In this document: piece after piece, positions 1 to 8,543 of the stretch
Layout of the letters: each line of letters starts with the position of its first letter
Numbering within the stretch: the first letter of the stretch is position 1
Source of the DNA: an uncultured Alphaproteobacteria bacterium
GTDB taxonomy: Bacteria; Pseudomonadota; Alphaproteobacteria; RF32; CAG-239
Reading direction: 5' to 3'
NCBI GenBank assembly: GCA_944393725.1
Contig: CALYBC010000002.1
Location: forward strand, 1 to 44,391
Length of the DNA stretch: 44,391 bases
The notes under the pieces: model-generated
What the model was told of the DNA's origin: nothing
Databases searched by the model: none
Seen by the model: the letters and a program-made list of their open reading frames with translations, nothing else
Made by a program: the position numbers and the translations under genes

Positions 1-809
1 AATCCTTGCGAAGTAGCTCGCACATTACTTTTTTCGTAAATATAATTTTTTCCGCTAAAAGTTAAGGTACCATTATAAATTCCTAATGTACCGCTATTAC
101 TTTCCATCATTAAATCAAAATTATGAATAGATATTTCAGCGGTTGAAGTTGCTGTTAAAACATTCAATCCTCGTCCGACCGCCGACACCGCTTTAACCGA
201 TAAATCACTAATTTGATTATTACCATTAAGTCTTATGGCATAATTGCTAGTAATATTATTTGCCGCCATGTCAAAACTAAGCTGTGAGTATTTATCTTTA
301 TCGGGTTGAGCAACGCCGAATTTACCAACTCCGACCAAATTTTGCCCGTCTTTTAGAGTAAAGCTTTCTTCACATTCGATATTGCCGTAAATAACAATAT
401 CGCCGGTCAAATTAGATGTAACCGCCGCTTTTAGCTCTTGCCAGTTTGATACTACTGCGGCGACGCCGTCTTGGGCGACAAACCATTCTTTTTCCGGTAC
501 TGCAACCGTCATCGCCTCGTTAACTACCGCGGTTGCTTGTTCCAAAAATTCCGCTCCCGAGGTCAGTCCTTGGGTGGCGGCTTCAATGGTCTGAATCCCT
601 TGCTCCATGGCATCAAGCAACGCGGTTAAATCAGCCGCACGATTGGTCAGAGAGCGAGCTTGGTAATAGCTGGACGCATTGTCTATCGCCGAGTTCATTT
701 TCTTTCCCGTCGCCAATATTAACTGGGTTTTATCCATTTGTTTGGAGATGTTTCGCAAACTTAGCAAATTGCTCCGCATGGAGGCGTTTAAGGTGATGTG
801 GTTATTCAT
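1..809 (-). CDS. Flagellin-family protein with beta-helix-like insert (3' end beyond left edge)
   Basis: The reading frame is open from an ATG at 809 to the left edge, giving 269 codons with no stop, so the C-terminal part is missing. A strong GGAGGTGAG ribosome site lies just upstream. Residues 1 to about 100 look like the helical D0/D1 region of alphaproteobacterial flagellins, including LATGKKMNSAIDN near residue 32 and a Leu/Ala heptad pattern. From about residue 115 the character changes to short beta strands and turns rich in Asn, Gly, Ile and Val (for example GDIVIYGNIECEESFTLKDG and NLVGVGKFG). That pattern is typical of right-handed parallel beta-helix, pectate-lyase-like folds. Flagellin variable domains are displayed on the filament surface, so this would be a surface-exposed beta-helix. 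Whether a C-terminal D1/D0 half follows cannot be seen. Flagellin call fairly sure; beta-helix is inference. Confidence 0.8.
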   Translation of the reverse strand, partial: MNNHITLNASMRSNLLSLRNISKQMDKTQLILATGKKMNSAIDNASSYYQARSLTNRAADLTALLDAMEQGIQTIEAATQGLTSGAEFLEQATAVVNEAMTVAVPEKEWFVAQDGVAAVVSNWQELKAAVTSNLTGDIVIYGNIECEESFTLKDGQNLVGVGKFGVAQPDKDKYSQLSFDMAANNITSNYAIRLNGNNQISDLSVKAVSAVGRGLNVLTATSTAEISIHNFDLMMESNSGTLGIYNGTLTFSGKNYIYEKSNVRATSQG

Positions 810-958
810 CTCTCACCTCCCGCCCATCGGCGATAAATTATATCATTTCTGCTAAGGCGATTCGTATATGTTTTAGACGCAACAAAACTCTCTGCCAAAC
901 GGCAGAAAGCCAACAATTCCTCATTAAAGAGGCTATGTCTAAGTTCTTTACTCAACAT
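806..958 (-). CDS. Candidate 50-aa protein translationally coupled to the flagellin
   Basis: A 50-codon frame starts at ATG 956-958 (MLSKELRHSL...) and ends at a TGA that overlaps the flagellin ATG in an ATGA arrangement, the classic layout for translational coupling. An AAGGA element lies 10 bases before its ATG. The predicted peptide is basic and mostly helical, ending YRRWAGGER, with no signal peptide or membrane segment. The last codons overlap the flagellin ribosome site, which by itself encodes GGER. I do not recognise it. It could be a leader peptide or a small flagellin partner. It could also be a chance frame in a structured leader, since it contains half of a 10-bp inverted repeat. 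Confidence 0.4.
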   Translation of the reverse strand: MLSKELRHSLFNEELLAFCRLAESFVASKTYTNRLSRNDIIYRRWAGGER

Positions 959-970
959 TCTTGTTGCGTC
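876..970 (-). repeat. 10-bp inverted repeat enclosing hairpins in the flagellin leader
   Basis: GACGCAACAA at 876-885 and TTGTTGCGTC at 961-970 are perfect inverted copies 75 bases apart. Between them are two smaller hairpins: CTCTCTGCC with GGCAGAAAG around 888-909, and CCTC with GAGG around 918-931. In the leftward transcript the right arm overlaps the AAGGA ribosome site of the 50-codon ORF, so pairing could mask translation. This is a structural observation only; no known RNA family is recognised. Confidence 0.5.
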
Positions 971-993
971 CTTAAATCTTGGTTTTCTTAAGA

Positions 994-1028
994 AAAATCC
1001 GTACGGACAGCTACTCCGTACGGATTTT
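994..1028. terminator. Strong bidirectional hairpin terminator
   Basis: A perfect 14-bp stem, AAAATCCGTACGGA (994-1007) and its complement (1015-1028), closes a 7-base loop. It has an A-run on the left and T-rich sequence on the right. It lies downstream of the leftward gene ending at 1069 and should separate that gene from the flagellin unit. Confidence 0.85.
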
Positions 1029-1068
1029 ATTTTACCACATTTTTTCTTAAAAAGAAATTAATTTTTAT

Positions 1069-1653
1069 TTAATTTACCTTGCGTTGCAAATCCTCAATTC
1101 GCGGTAAAACTGAGTTTTCGATAATAAAGCTTATCGCCTTTTCTACCGTGCGATCGGTATGCTTTACGGCATTCCACACCGCTGAGCCGTCATCGCCTTT
1201 GGATGCTATTTTTTGATATAACATCGCCATCTCAGAAAGCGAATCTACAATCTCGGCTAAAAATGCCGGCATTTTTAGGTTTTCTTCACCACCAAAAAAG
1301 CCTTCGACATAGCCTTGTTCAACCATGTCATAGCGGGCTTGGCAGTACTCCTTCAAATCTTTGGTTTTGAGGGTGGGAAGTTTTACCTTGTTTTGTTTGA
1401 CACTATCAAATATTTCATCCCAAAGCCCCATAAAAAACTTAAAAAACAAATCGGCCTCGGCCTTGGTTTCAAGCCTTGGAGCTCTGCCCTCAGCCCAAAA
1501 TGACGAAATCACATCGGTCGGTCTTAAACTCAAATTGGGTGAGCATATCGCTCCGGCAAAACGCATTTTTACAACTTCCAACGGGGTTTGGCAGGAGTAA
1601 TGTTCTAACATTTTTGTAAAGCTTGCGTCTCCAATATATTTGTTTGCTTGCAT
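1069..1653 (-). CDS. Hypothetical protein, 194 aa, soluble and helical
   Basis: The protein starts MQANKYIGDASF and reads as a compact, mostly alpha-helical cytoplasmic protein without signal peptide or membrane segment. Visible features are CQTPLEVVKMRFAGAICSPN near residues 21-40, then FWAEGRAPRLETKAEADLFF, and a C-terminal helix ending in LPRIEDLQRKVN. I do not recognise the family. It is a single leftward gene ended by the strong hairpin at 994-1028. It faces away from the divergent lipoprotein gene at 1722, so the roughly 70 bases between them must hold both promoters. Codon use looks like that of the housekeeping genes nearby, so a native gene is likely. Confidence 0.75.
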   Translation of the reverse strand: MQANKYIGDASFTKMLEHYSCQTPLEVVKMRFAGAICSPNLSLRPTDVISSFWAEGRAPRLETKAEADLFFKFFMGLWDEIFDSVKQNKVKLPTLKTKDLKEYCQARYDMVEQGYVEGFFGGEENLKMPAFLAEIVDSLSEMAMLYQKIASKGDDGSAVWNAVKHTDRTVEKAISFIIENSVLPRIEDLQRKVN

Positions 1654-1721
1654 TTTTTATTCTTCTTGCTATAGTTGATGAAAATTTGAACTTGAAAGAA
1701 AGTATAAGGAGTTTTGTTTAA

Positions 1722-2039
1722 TTGTCTAGGGCAAATTTGATAAATATTTTGGTTATGGCCTCGCTTGTCAATGCCTGCTCACAGTTTGGGCCTTTTGTTG
1801 ATCGCAGACGCGAAGCCGGTGCACAAAAAGAAGGTATTTTTTATGTCGGTAAATCAACACCTGAAGAACCGGCAATTTGCTATAATAAACTTTATACTTC
1901 TTATGAGGAAGTCAAAGCTTTGGCCGATGCCGAGTGCAAAAAATATAATACCGGAACTCATGCCACTCCGGTTAAAGAAACCGTGCTTTCTTGCCGATTG
2001 TTAGTGCCTAATCATTACTATTTTAAATGTGAAAAATAA
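1722..2039 (+). CDS. Small putative lipoprotein, 105 aa
   Basis: The best start is TTG at 1722, with AAGGAG ten bases upstream; the next in-frame ATG (1755) would remove most of the signal sequence. The N-terminus is a short hydrophobic segment ending in LVNAC, a plausible lipobox with Cys19 as the acylated residue; Asn at -2 is unusual. The mature part is short and polar, with four further cysteines (ICYNK, AECKK, LSCRL, FKCEK) that could form two disulphides in the periplasm. It lies 11 bases before argS and is probably cotranscribed with it. Function unknown. Confidence 0.65.
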   Translation: MSRANLINILVMASLVNACSQFGPFVDRRREAGAQKEGIFYVGKSTPEEPAICYNKLYTSYEEVKALADAECKKYNTGTHATPVKETVLSCRLLVPNHYYFKCEK

Positions 2040-2050
2040 GGAATAATATA

Positions 2051-3790
2051 ATGTCTTTGTCTTTGGAAAATGCTGTTAACCAAAAAGTTTCCGCCGTCTT
2101 TGCCAAGTTGGGCTTGGATAATAAATTTGCCAATGTTAAAGTTTCCGATCGTCCGGATTTGAGCGATTTTCAATGCAACGGAGCTTTGGCTTTGGCTAAA
2201 CAAGAAAGAAAAAATCCGAGAGAAATTGCAACAAGCATTGCTGCCGAATTGCAAAATGACGCTGACTTTGCCAAAGTATCGGTCGATGGCCCGGGGTTCT
2301 TGAACCTTACCTTGAGCAATGAGTTTATTGCCAAAAATATGCAAGAGATGTTGAAAGATGACCGTCTCGGCATTGAAAAAGATAAAAATCCGCACAAAAT
2401 CGTGATGGATTTCGGTGGGCCCAATGTGGCAAAATCGCTGCATGTCGGACATTTGCGTTCGGCAGTGGTCGGGGAGGCAATCAGAAGAATCGAACTTTTG
2501 GTCGGTAATGAGGTGATTTCCGATGTACATTTCGGGGACTGGGGTACCCCAATGGGAATGATACTGTCAGAAATCATCAGACAAGACGGTAATTTGGATA
2601 AAGTAGAAACTTATGATATCAAACAAATATCTTCTTTCTACAAACAAGCCAACATTCGCTGTAAAGAAGACGAAAGTGCCAAAGAACAGGCGCGTATTAT
2701 CACCACCAAAATTCAAGACAAAGTGCCGGAGTTTTACAAGGCTTGGCAGCACTTGCGCAAAGTGTCGGTTGAAGATGTGAAGAAAAATTACAAAGAGTTG
2801 GATGCTCATTTTGACTTGTGGCTTGGTGAAAGCGATGCTCATGAAACCTGCAAAGAAGTGGTTAAGCTGGCTAAAGGAAAAGGCATTTCCGAAATTGATG
2901 ACGGTGCAACCATTATCAGATTGGACGAGAACAAAGGTCAAAAACCACCGGTTATTTTGGTTAAAAGCGACGGTGGGTTCGGCTATCAACTAACCGATAT
3001 TGCCACGATTAAAATGCGTTATGACAATCTAAAAGCCCAAGAAATCATCTATGTGGTTGACAAAAGGCAATCACTCCACTTTGAACAAGTTTTTGAAGTA
3101 GCTGAAAAACTTAATTTGGCTCCGCAAGTTAAATTATTGCATATCGGCTTCGGCACGGTTAACGGAGCCGATGGTAAGCCATTTAAAACTCGTGACGGCG
3201 GAGTGATGAATTTGGAAGACCTTATAAAATTGTCGAAAGACAAAGTTAGAGAATCTCTGCCGGCACCGAATGAAGTTGAGGGATATGGTGAAAAAGAAAT
3301 TGAAAAAATGGTAGACCAAATTGCCATGGCGGCAATCAAGTTTCAGGATTTGAAAAACAATATTGCCTCGGGTTATATATTTGAACTTGATGATTTTGCC
3401 AAGTTTGAAGGAAAAACCGGGCCCTATATTCAATATGCGGTTGCCAGAATAAATTCTATTTTGCGTAAGGCAAAAGAGAAAGGTTTAACCCCTGATAAGA
3501 TTGAAATCACCACCAAAGATGAACGCGATTTGGCTTTGAAAATTGCTCAACTCAATGCGGCGGTTGCCAGAGCTCACAGCGAAAAAGAGCCAAGCATTAT
3601 TACTGATTATGTTTATACTTTGGCTCAGGTATTCTCAAGCTTCTATAATACCTCACCGATTATGACCGCCGAGACAAACGAGATTGCACAATCGCGTCTG
3701 GCTTTGGCCAAATTGGTACGAGATATTTTGGTCAAACTGCTATATTTGCTCGGAATTGAGGCTCCTGAGGTTATGCTCAAAAAAGCCTAA
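2051..3790 (+). CDS. argS: Arginyl-tRNA synthetase
   Basis: This cytoplasmic class I synthetase attaches arginine to tRNA-Arg using ATP. The 579-residue length is typical. An N-terminal tRNA-binding domain covers about residues 1-90. The HIGH motif appears as HVGH at 131-134 within FGGPNVAKSLHVGHLRSA. The degenerate KMSKS loop is the ArgS-type FKTRDGG. The C-terminal helical DALR anticodon-binding domain includes the invariant-looking YIQYAVARI stretch. The ATG follows AAGGAATAATATA, and the gene sits 11 bases after the small lipoprotein gene. A strong terminator follows. No defects seen. Confidence 0.97.
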   Translation: MSLSLENAVNQKVSAVFAKLGLDNKFANVKVSDRPDLSDFQCNGALALAKQERKNPREIATSIAAELQNDADFAKVSVDGPGFLNLTLSNEFIAKNMQEMLKDDRLGIEKDKNPHKIVMDFGGPNVAKSLHVGHLRSAVVGEAIRRIELLVGNEVISDVHFGDWGTPMGMILSEIIRQDGNLDKVETYDIKQISSFYKQANIRCKEDESAKEQARIITTKIQDKVPEFYKAWQHLRKVSVEDVKKNYKELDAHFDLWLGESDAHETCKEVVKLAKGKGISEIDDGATIIRLDENKGQKPPVILVKSDGGFGYQLTDIATIKMRYDNLKAQEIIYVVDKRQSLHFEQVFEVAEKLNLAPQVKLLHIGFGTVNGADGKPFKTRDGGVMNLEDLIKLSKDKVRESLPAPNEVEGYGEKEIEKMVDQIAMAAIKFQDLKNNIASGYIFELDDFAKFEGKTGPYIQYAVARINSILRKAKEKGLTPDKIEITTKDERDLALKIAQLNAAVARAHSEKEPSIITDYVYTLAQVFSSFYNTSPIMTAETNEIAQSRLALAKLVRDILVKLLYLLGIEAPEVMLKKA

Positions 3791-3811
3791 ATTTTAATGA
3801 GAAAAATTAAA

Positions 3812-3838
3812 CACCCCCGTTTTATCGGGGGTGATTTT
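3812..3838 (+). terminator. Rho-independent terminator of argS
   Basis: An 8-bp GC-rich stem, CACCCCCG (3812-3819) with CGGGGGTG (3826-3833), and a 6-base loop is followed by ATTTTTG. It lies 21 bases after the argS stop codon. Confidence 0.9.
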
Positions 3839-3846
3839 TGTTTGGG

Positions 3847-4338
3847 CTATTTTCCCATAGATTTTTTTTGCATAAATGCACTAACCGCATTTGTAAAATC
3901 GCGATTTGAAGATCTTGTTCTGTTATGAACATGCATAGCTAATGCGTCTATATTTTTGCCAACATATGTTTCCATCATGTCTTTTAATTCTCTATTAGGT
4001 AGCTTTTCGATAAGTCCCTCAGAATTTGTAATGTCTTTATCCTCAACCGAAAAAGATATTGATTGTTTGCTCCCTTTGTCTAGCTCATTTAATGAAACAA
4101 CACATTCGTTGTCTTTTCCTGAGGTAGAAATTCGCAAATATTCATTGCCTTTAACAAATGCTATATCAAGGCATTCTTTTTTGGGATCAGGGTGCTTACG
4201 CATAGCTACAGCGATTTCTGTTCCGTCTTGGTGAACATATCCAAAACTGGTAGAATAGCTTCTTCCTTCTTTTTTAAAAGAAGCTACCAATCCTTTCGCC
4301 TTAGCAGAATCTACAGATTTTATTTGGGCTACATTCAT
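3847..4338 (-). CDS. Hypothetical protein, 163 aa
   Basis: The ATG at 4338 has a good AGGAG site seven bases upstream. The product starts MNVAQIKSVDSAKAKGLVAS and has no signal peptide or membrane segment. The middle looks like an antiparallel beta sheet with charged loops (GTEIAVAMRKHPDPKKECLDIAFVKG), followed by a helical C-terminus with a lysine-rich end (FMQKKSMGK). I do not recognise the family. It converges on argS, sharing the terminator region at 3812-3838, and is preceded by a long AT-rich region. A cytoplasmic protein of unknown role is the most that can be said. Confidence 0.65.
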   Translation of the reverse strand: MNVAQIKSVDSAKAKGLVASFKKEGRSYSTSFGYVHQDGTEIAVAMRKHPDPKKECLDIAFVKGNEYLRISTSGKDNECVVSLNELDKGSKQSISFSVEDKDITNSEGLIEKLPNRELKDMMETYVGKNIDALAMHVHNRTRSSNRDFTNAVSAFMQKKSMGK

Positions 4339-4627
4339 TGTTTTTCTCCTATTATGTTGTGTATAGAGTTAAGTTAACATAAACCAACGATTGTGACCGG
4401 ACATACTTTGACAAGTAGCACTAACAACAAATTTGTCCGAATGAAAAACTATTGTTTTGTTTTACCTAATTTTTTTTGATTTTTAAAAAATAGACAAAAT
4501 TGCAAAAAAAAAAGTTGATTTTATCGTTCTTTTTATTTGACCAATGCCTATATGGCGATCATCCCAATGCTTGTAGCCCTTACAACTATACTCCTTTACA
4601 AAAAATTTTGGGATTAATATTTTATAT
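4339..4627. other. AT-rich intergenic region, no convincing gene
   Basis: This stretch is very AT-rich. A short direct-repeat partner, AAAAAATAGACAAAATTGCAAA at 4485-4506 (here quoted beyond its core TAGACAAAAT), recurs near 17367. GGACA at 4400 and TGTCC at 4434 form a loose inverted pair. A TTG-started frame at 4500 runs through the gltX terminator and is judged spurious. The region probably carries the promoter of the leftward gene 3847-4338. Confidence 0.5.
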
Positions 4628-4662
4628 AAAAAAGCGACCTAATTTATCAAGGTCGCTTTTTT
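4628..4662. terminator. Terminator after gltX
   Basis: A 13-bp stem, AAAAAAGCGACCT (4628-4640) with its complement (4650-4662), and a 9-base loop. The core GCGACC is flanked by A and T runs, so it can act on both strands. It ends the leftward lpxC-bamD-recN-gltX unit 19 bases after the gltX stop. Confidence 0.9.
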
Positions 4663-4681
4663 ACTGTCATTTTTTTACTCA

Positions 4682-6112
4682 CTAACCCAACTTAGCAATG
4701 GCTTGGTCAATGCGGGTTAAGCTCTCTTCTTTGCCCAAAACAACCGCAAGCTCGGTAGCTCCGCCGGGGGTGGTTTCTTTGCCCGAAAGAGCGATGCGTG
4801 CCGGATACAAAATCTGGCCGTTTTTCAAACCTTTGGCTTCGGCTAAAGATTTTAATGAGGCAAATAATGCATCATTGTTCCATTCGTTCTGCTTGGCCAA
4901 AACTTCTTTTATCTCCGGCAAAACAGTCTTGGCAACCTCAATGTCGGTTTTCATCTTTTTATTAACATACAAATCGGCGGCATAATCCGGCAACTCTTTA
5001 ATAAAGTCGGTCTGCTCTTTGATTTGACCTAAGGTTTCGACACGCGGTTGCAATACAGCGGCAAGTGCTTTTTTATCTACATTCGCCGGCATATCTGCCA
5101 AATAAGGCTCGGCCAAACGATAAAATTCTTCGCTTGAAAGATTGCGGATATATACACCGTTCATCCAGGTCAATTTGACAATATCAAATATCGCCGGCGA
5201 TTTGTTTAGTCTGTCAACCGAGAATATCTTTTCCAAATCTTTAATCGAAAAGATTTCTTCTTCGGTTCCGGGGTTCCAGCCCAACAGGGCTATATAGTTA
5301 ATAATCGCCTCCGGCAAATATCCCTTGGCCAACAAATCTTGGAAAGAGGCATCGCCGTTGCGTTTGGATAATTTATGGTGAGCATCTTTCATTACCGGCG
5401 GTAAGTGAACATAAATCGGACGTTCCCAACCAAAGGTATCATACATCAAGTTATATTTCGGGGTGGAGGGCAAATATTCGCTTCCTCTTACCACATGAGT
5501 AATACCCATCAAATGATCATCTATAACATTGGCAAAGTTATAGGTGGGAAAACCATCGGTCTTTAACAGCACCCCTTCATCCAACTCATCATAGTCTATC
5601 TCAATCGTGCCATAAACCTTGTCTTCGTACTTGGATTTGCCGGTTTGATTGATGGTTTGTCTTACCACATAAGGTTCGCCGGCGGCAATGCGGGCTCTGG
5701 CTTCTTCCAAAGGTATTTTTTTGCATGGGTCTTCAAATTTGCAAATTATCTCGTTGCCGTCCTCATCAACTTCTTTTTCTCTTTCGGCACAAAAACAATA
5801 GTGAGCTCCGCCCAACTCTACCAATTTGTGAGCATAGGGGGCGTATAAATCTTTGCGTTCCGACTGTACATAGGGACCAAAATCACCGCTGATATCCGGA
5901 CCTTCGTCCCAATTCATGCCGACCATTTTCAAAGTGTTATAGATAATGTCGGTTGCACCTTCAACATAACGTTTTTGATCGGTATCTTCAATACGCAACA
6001 AAAAATCACCGCCTTGGGCTTTGGCAATCAAGTATTCGTAAAGTGCCGTACGCAAATTACCTATATGCATATAACCGGTGGGACTTGGTGCAAAACGTGT
6101 TCTTACTTTCAT
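4682..6112 (-). CDS. gltX: Glutamyl-tRNA synthetase
   Basis: This class I synthetase charges tRNA-Glu, and in many alphaproteobacteria also tRNA-Gln for later amidation. The start MKVRTRFAPSPTGYMHIGN carries the HIGH-type motif HIGN at 16-19. The KMSKS loop is KLSKR at 247-251. The C-terminal anticodon-binding half runs from about residue 320 to 476. Length is normal for the family. It is the last gene of the leftward lpxC-bamD-recN-gltX run, 22 bases after recN, and is followed by a strong terminator. Many alphaproteobacteria carry two gltX copies; only one lies here, so discriminating versus non-discriminating specificity cannot be decided. Confidence 0.96.
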   Translation of the reverse strand: MKVRTRFAPSPTGYMHIGNLRTALYEYLIAKAQGGDFLLRIEDTDQKRYVEGATDIIYNTLKMVGMNWDEGPDISGDFGPYVQSERKDLYAPYAHKLVELGGAHYCFCAEREKEVDEDGNEIICKFEDPCKKIPLEEARARIAAGEPYVVRQTINQTGKSKYEDKVYGTIEIDYDELDEGVLLKTDGFPTYNFANVIDDHLMGITHVVRGSEYLPSTPKYNLMYDTFGWERPIYVHLPPVMKDAHHKLSKRNGDASFQDLLAKGYLPEAIINYIALLGWNPGTEEEIFSIKDLEKIFSVDRLNKSPAIFDIVKLTWMNGVYIRNLSSEEFYRLAEPYLADMPANVDKKALAAVLQPRVETLGQIKEQTDFIKELPDYAADLYVNKKMKTDIEVAKTVLPEIKEVLAKQNEWNNDALFASLKSLAEAKGLKNGQILYPARIALSGKETTPGGATELAVVLGKEESLTRIDQAIAKLG

Positions 6113-6134
6113 CTTTTTATTTCCTCAAAATATC

Positions 6135-7793
6135 TTATTTCATTAATTTAACCGCTGCCGCTCGAGCCTCATCGGTGATAACTTCACCAGCCAACATGCG
6201 GGCAATTTCTTCTTTGCGTTCGGCCTCGGATAATTTTTTTACCGTGGTGGTGGTTATATCATTTTTGGTATGTTTTTCAACCTTAAAATGGGTGCTGCCT
6301 AAAGCCGCTACCTGCGGAGCGTGAGTTACTACCAACACCTGTACTTCTTGTCCGAGACGAGCCAATCTTTCGCCGACCGCTTGAGCTACCGCGCCGCCGA
6401 TACCGGCATCAACCTCATCAAAAATCATGGTCGGAATGCTACCGGTTGCCGCCAGATTTACTTTTAAGGCCAGCATAAATCTGGCTAACTCACCACCGGA
6501 GGCTATTTTGTTTATCGGTCCTTGCGGCGAATTGGGATTGGTCGAAACCGTAAAACATACATCATCAAAACCTTTATCCGACCAGCCGCCCTCGCCTTTT
6601 TGTTCAATATGGGTTACAAAGCGAGCCTTATCCATCTTTAAGGGCGGCAACTCAGACATTACTTTTTTATCTAATTTCTGTGCCGCGGCTATACGAGCTT
6701 GATGCAAGGCATTTGCCGCCGTAATATAAGCCAATCTTTTTTGTTGCTCGGCTTTTCTTAGGGTTTCCAAACCATCTTCGCCGAGCTCGATTGATTGCAA
6801 CTCCTCCTTAAAATTGGCCAAGGTTTCGGGCAAGGCTTCGGGTGTTACACCATGTTTGCGGGCAACATCTTTCAAGGCAAATAACCGGGAATCTATTGCC
6901 GCTTGCTCGTCGGAATTTAGGCCGATTTCCGCGGAGGCATCTTCGATTGAAGAAACAGCATTCAAAATCTCGGCCAAGGCACTGTCCAAAGAAGCATATA
7001 TGTCGTCATATTTGCCCTCAACATAGCCATTGGCCTTATCGACCCCACTCTGAGCCATCCTGATAGCAGATGAAATATCTTTGCCTTGGGTTAGTGCCGC
7101 ATAAGCATAATTTAGGTTTTCGATTATCTTCTCGGCATGCATAAACTCTTGCCGTTTTTTTTGAAGTTCGTCTATCTCACCTTCTCGTGGCGATAATACC
7201 TCCAGTTCCTTTATCCAGTGCCTTAGGTTTTCTTCTTCCTCTTTAGCTTTGGCAATATTGTGTTCGGCAAAGGCCCGTTTATTTGAGGCATCGCGATATT
7301 CTTCCCAAGCCTTGCGGCATTTTAACAATAAATCACCGTAGCCGCCAAACTCATCTAAAACCTTCTGATGATTGGCCGGATTTAACAATCCCTGATTGTC
7401 AAACTGTCCGTGGATTTCCACCAGATATTTGCCAATATCTTTAAGAAGTTTGGCCGATATCTGCTGGTCATTAAAAAATATCTTGCCGCTGCCGTTGGTT
7501 GACAAACTGCGTTTTATCATTATATCGCCTTCGGCTTCCAAATCGCTTTCGGCTAACAGGGTCTTAAAATCTTCGTTATCGGGCATATCAAAAACAGCCG
7601 ATACCGATAATTTTTCCGCTCCTTGCCTGATAAGCGAGGTTTCGGCGCGTTTACCTAACACCAATCCTAAGGAATCAAGCAAAATGGATTTTCCCGCACC
7701 GGTCTCTCCGGTTAGAACACCGAACCCGCGGGAAAAATCTATGTCAAGCTTGTCAATTAAGACGACATTGCGAATGCTTAAAGAACGCAGCAT
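6135..7793 (-). CDS. recN: DNA repair protein RecN
   Basis: RecN is an SMC-like ATPase that tethers and protects broken DNA ends during recombinational repair. The Walker A motif GETGAGKS is at residues 29-36, right after the N-terminal beta strands. A long central coiled-coil region rich in Glu, Lys and Ala covers about 160-390. The ABC signature SGGEL is near 432 and the Walker B stretch MIFDEVDAGIGG near 456-467, with the switch histidine in VVTHAPQ. The length of 552 fits the family. It sits 11 bases downstream of bamD in the same operon, a frequent order in alphaproteobacteria. No LexA box was identified. Confidence 0.96.
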   Translation of the reverse strand: MLRSLSIRNVVLIDKLDIDFSRGFGVLTGETGAGKSILLDSLGLVLGKRAETSLIRQGAEKLSVSAVFDMPDNEDFKTLLAESDLEAEGDIMIKRSLSTNGSGKIFFNDQQISAKLLKDIGKYLVEIHGQFDNQGLLNPANHQKVLDEFGGYGDLLLKCRKAWEEYRDASNKRAFAEHNIAKAKEEEENLRHWIKELEVLSPREGEIDELQKKRQEFMHAEKIIENLNYAYAALTQGKDISSAIRMAQSGVDKANGYVEGKYDDIYASLDSALAEILNAVSSIEDASAEIGLNSDEQAAIDSRLFALKDVARKHGVTPEALPETLANFKEELQSIELGEDGLETLRKAEQQKRLAYITAANALHQARIAAAQKLDKKVMSELPPLKMDKARFVTHIEQKGEGGWSDKGFDDVCFTVSTNPNSPQGPINKIASGGELARFMLALKVNLAATGSIPTMIFDEVDAGIGGAVAQAVGERLARLGQEVQVLVVTHAPQVAALGSTHFKVEKHTKNDITTTTVKKLSEAERKEEIARMLAGEVITDEARAAAVKLMK

Positions 7794-7804
7794 ATATCAA
7801 AACC

Positions 7805-8530
7805 TTATTTTTGTAGTTTTTCTGCCATTTGATACCATTTGCTTTGCGGATAGTTATGACCCAAAACTCTTAACGACATTTTAGCCTCTTTATTCAAACC
7901 CAAAATGGTATAGATTTCAACCTCGCGATATAATGCTTCTTCAATCTGCGGAGTGGTCTGATATTTCTCGACCACGGTAGAAAAACGATTCAATGCCGAA
8001 AGATAGTTTTTTTGGCTTAAATAATAACGGCCTACTTCCATCTCTTGTCCGGCCAAGTGATCTCTGATTAAGACCATTTTGGCTTTGGCATCTTTGGCGT
8101 ATTCACTGTTGGGGAAACGAGTGATTACTTGCTTAAATGCTTCTTCGGCTTTGGCGGTTACCTCTTGATCTTTTTCGGCTCCGACAATTTGGTCATAGTA
8201 GCAAAGGCCTTTCATATAATAGGCATAAGCAATGTCTTTGTTGCCGGGGTGATAACGGATGAATCTGTCCAGACTTAAAATTGCATCATCGTATTTTTCT
8301 CCCTTGTAATAGGCGTAAGCCCCCATTAATTTGGCTTTGGTTGCCCATTTGGAATAAGGGTGGTCAAGCTCTACTTTTTCAAATGAAGCGGCTGCCTGCG
8401 ACCATGAAGTTTGTTGTAATTCATCATAGCCCTGATTATACAATTCCTCGGCTGACATGTTACTCATATCGGGTTTGCTTGAGGCACAGGCTGTCAGCAA
8501 GAACAATAACAAAAATGCATATTTTTTCAT
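7805..8530 (-). CDS. bamD: Outer-membrane assembly lipoprotein BamD
   Basis: BamD is the essential lipoprotein partner of BamA in the machinery that folds beta-barrel proteins into the outer membrane. The signal peptide MKKYAFLLLFLLTAC ends in a good lipobox with Cys15 as the acylated residue. The rest is a chain of TPR-like helix pairs: SAEELYNQGYDELQQTSW, then FDRFI-type helices, and repeated alanine-rich turns with PxSxxA-like spacing (DHPYSKWATKAK, RFPNSEYAKDAK), as in the ComL/YfiO family. The length of 241 is typical. It lies 13 bases after lpxC and 11 before recN. Confidence 0.95.
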   Translation of the reverse strand: MKKYAFLLLFLLTACASSKPDMSNMSAEELYNQGYDELQQTSWSQAAASFEKVELDHPYSKWATKAKLMGAYAYYKGEKYDDAILSLDRFIRYHPGNKDIAYAYYMKGLCYYDQIVGAEKDQEVTAKAEEAFKQVITRFPNSEYAKDAKAKMVLIRDHLAGQEMEVGRYYLSQKNYLSALNRFSTVVEKYQTTPQIEEALYREVEIYTILGLNKEAKMSLRVLGHNYPQSKWYQMAEKLQK

Positions 8531-8543
8531 CTACTCTTCCTTC

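Noticed and set aside
4500-4685. TTG-started 61-codon frame with a lipoprotein-like N-terminus
   Set aside because: It has no good ribosome site, runs straight through the strong gltX terminator hairpin, and its codons are dictated by A/T runs.
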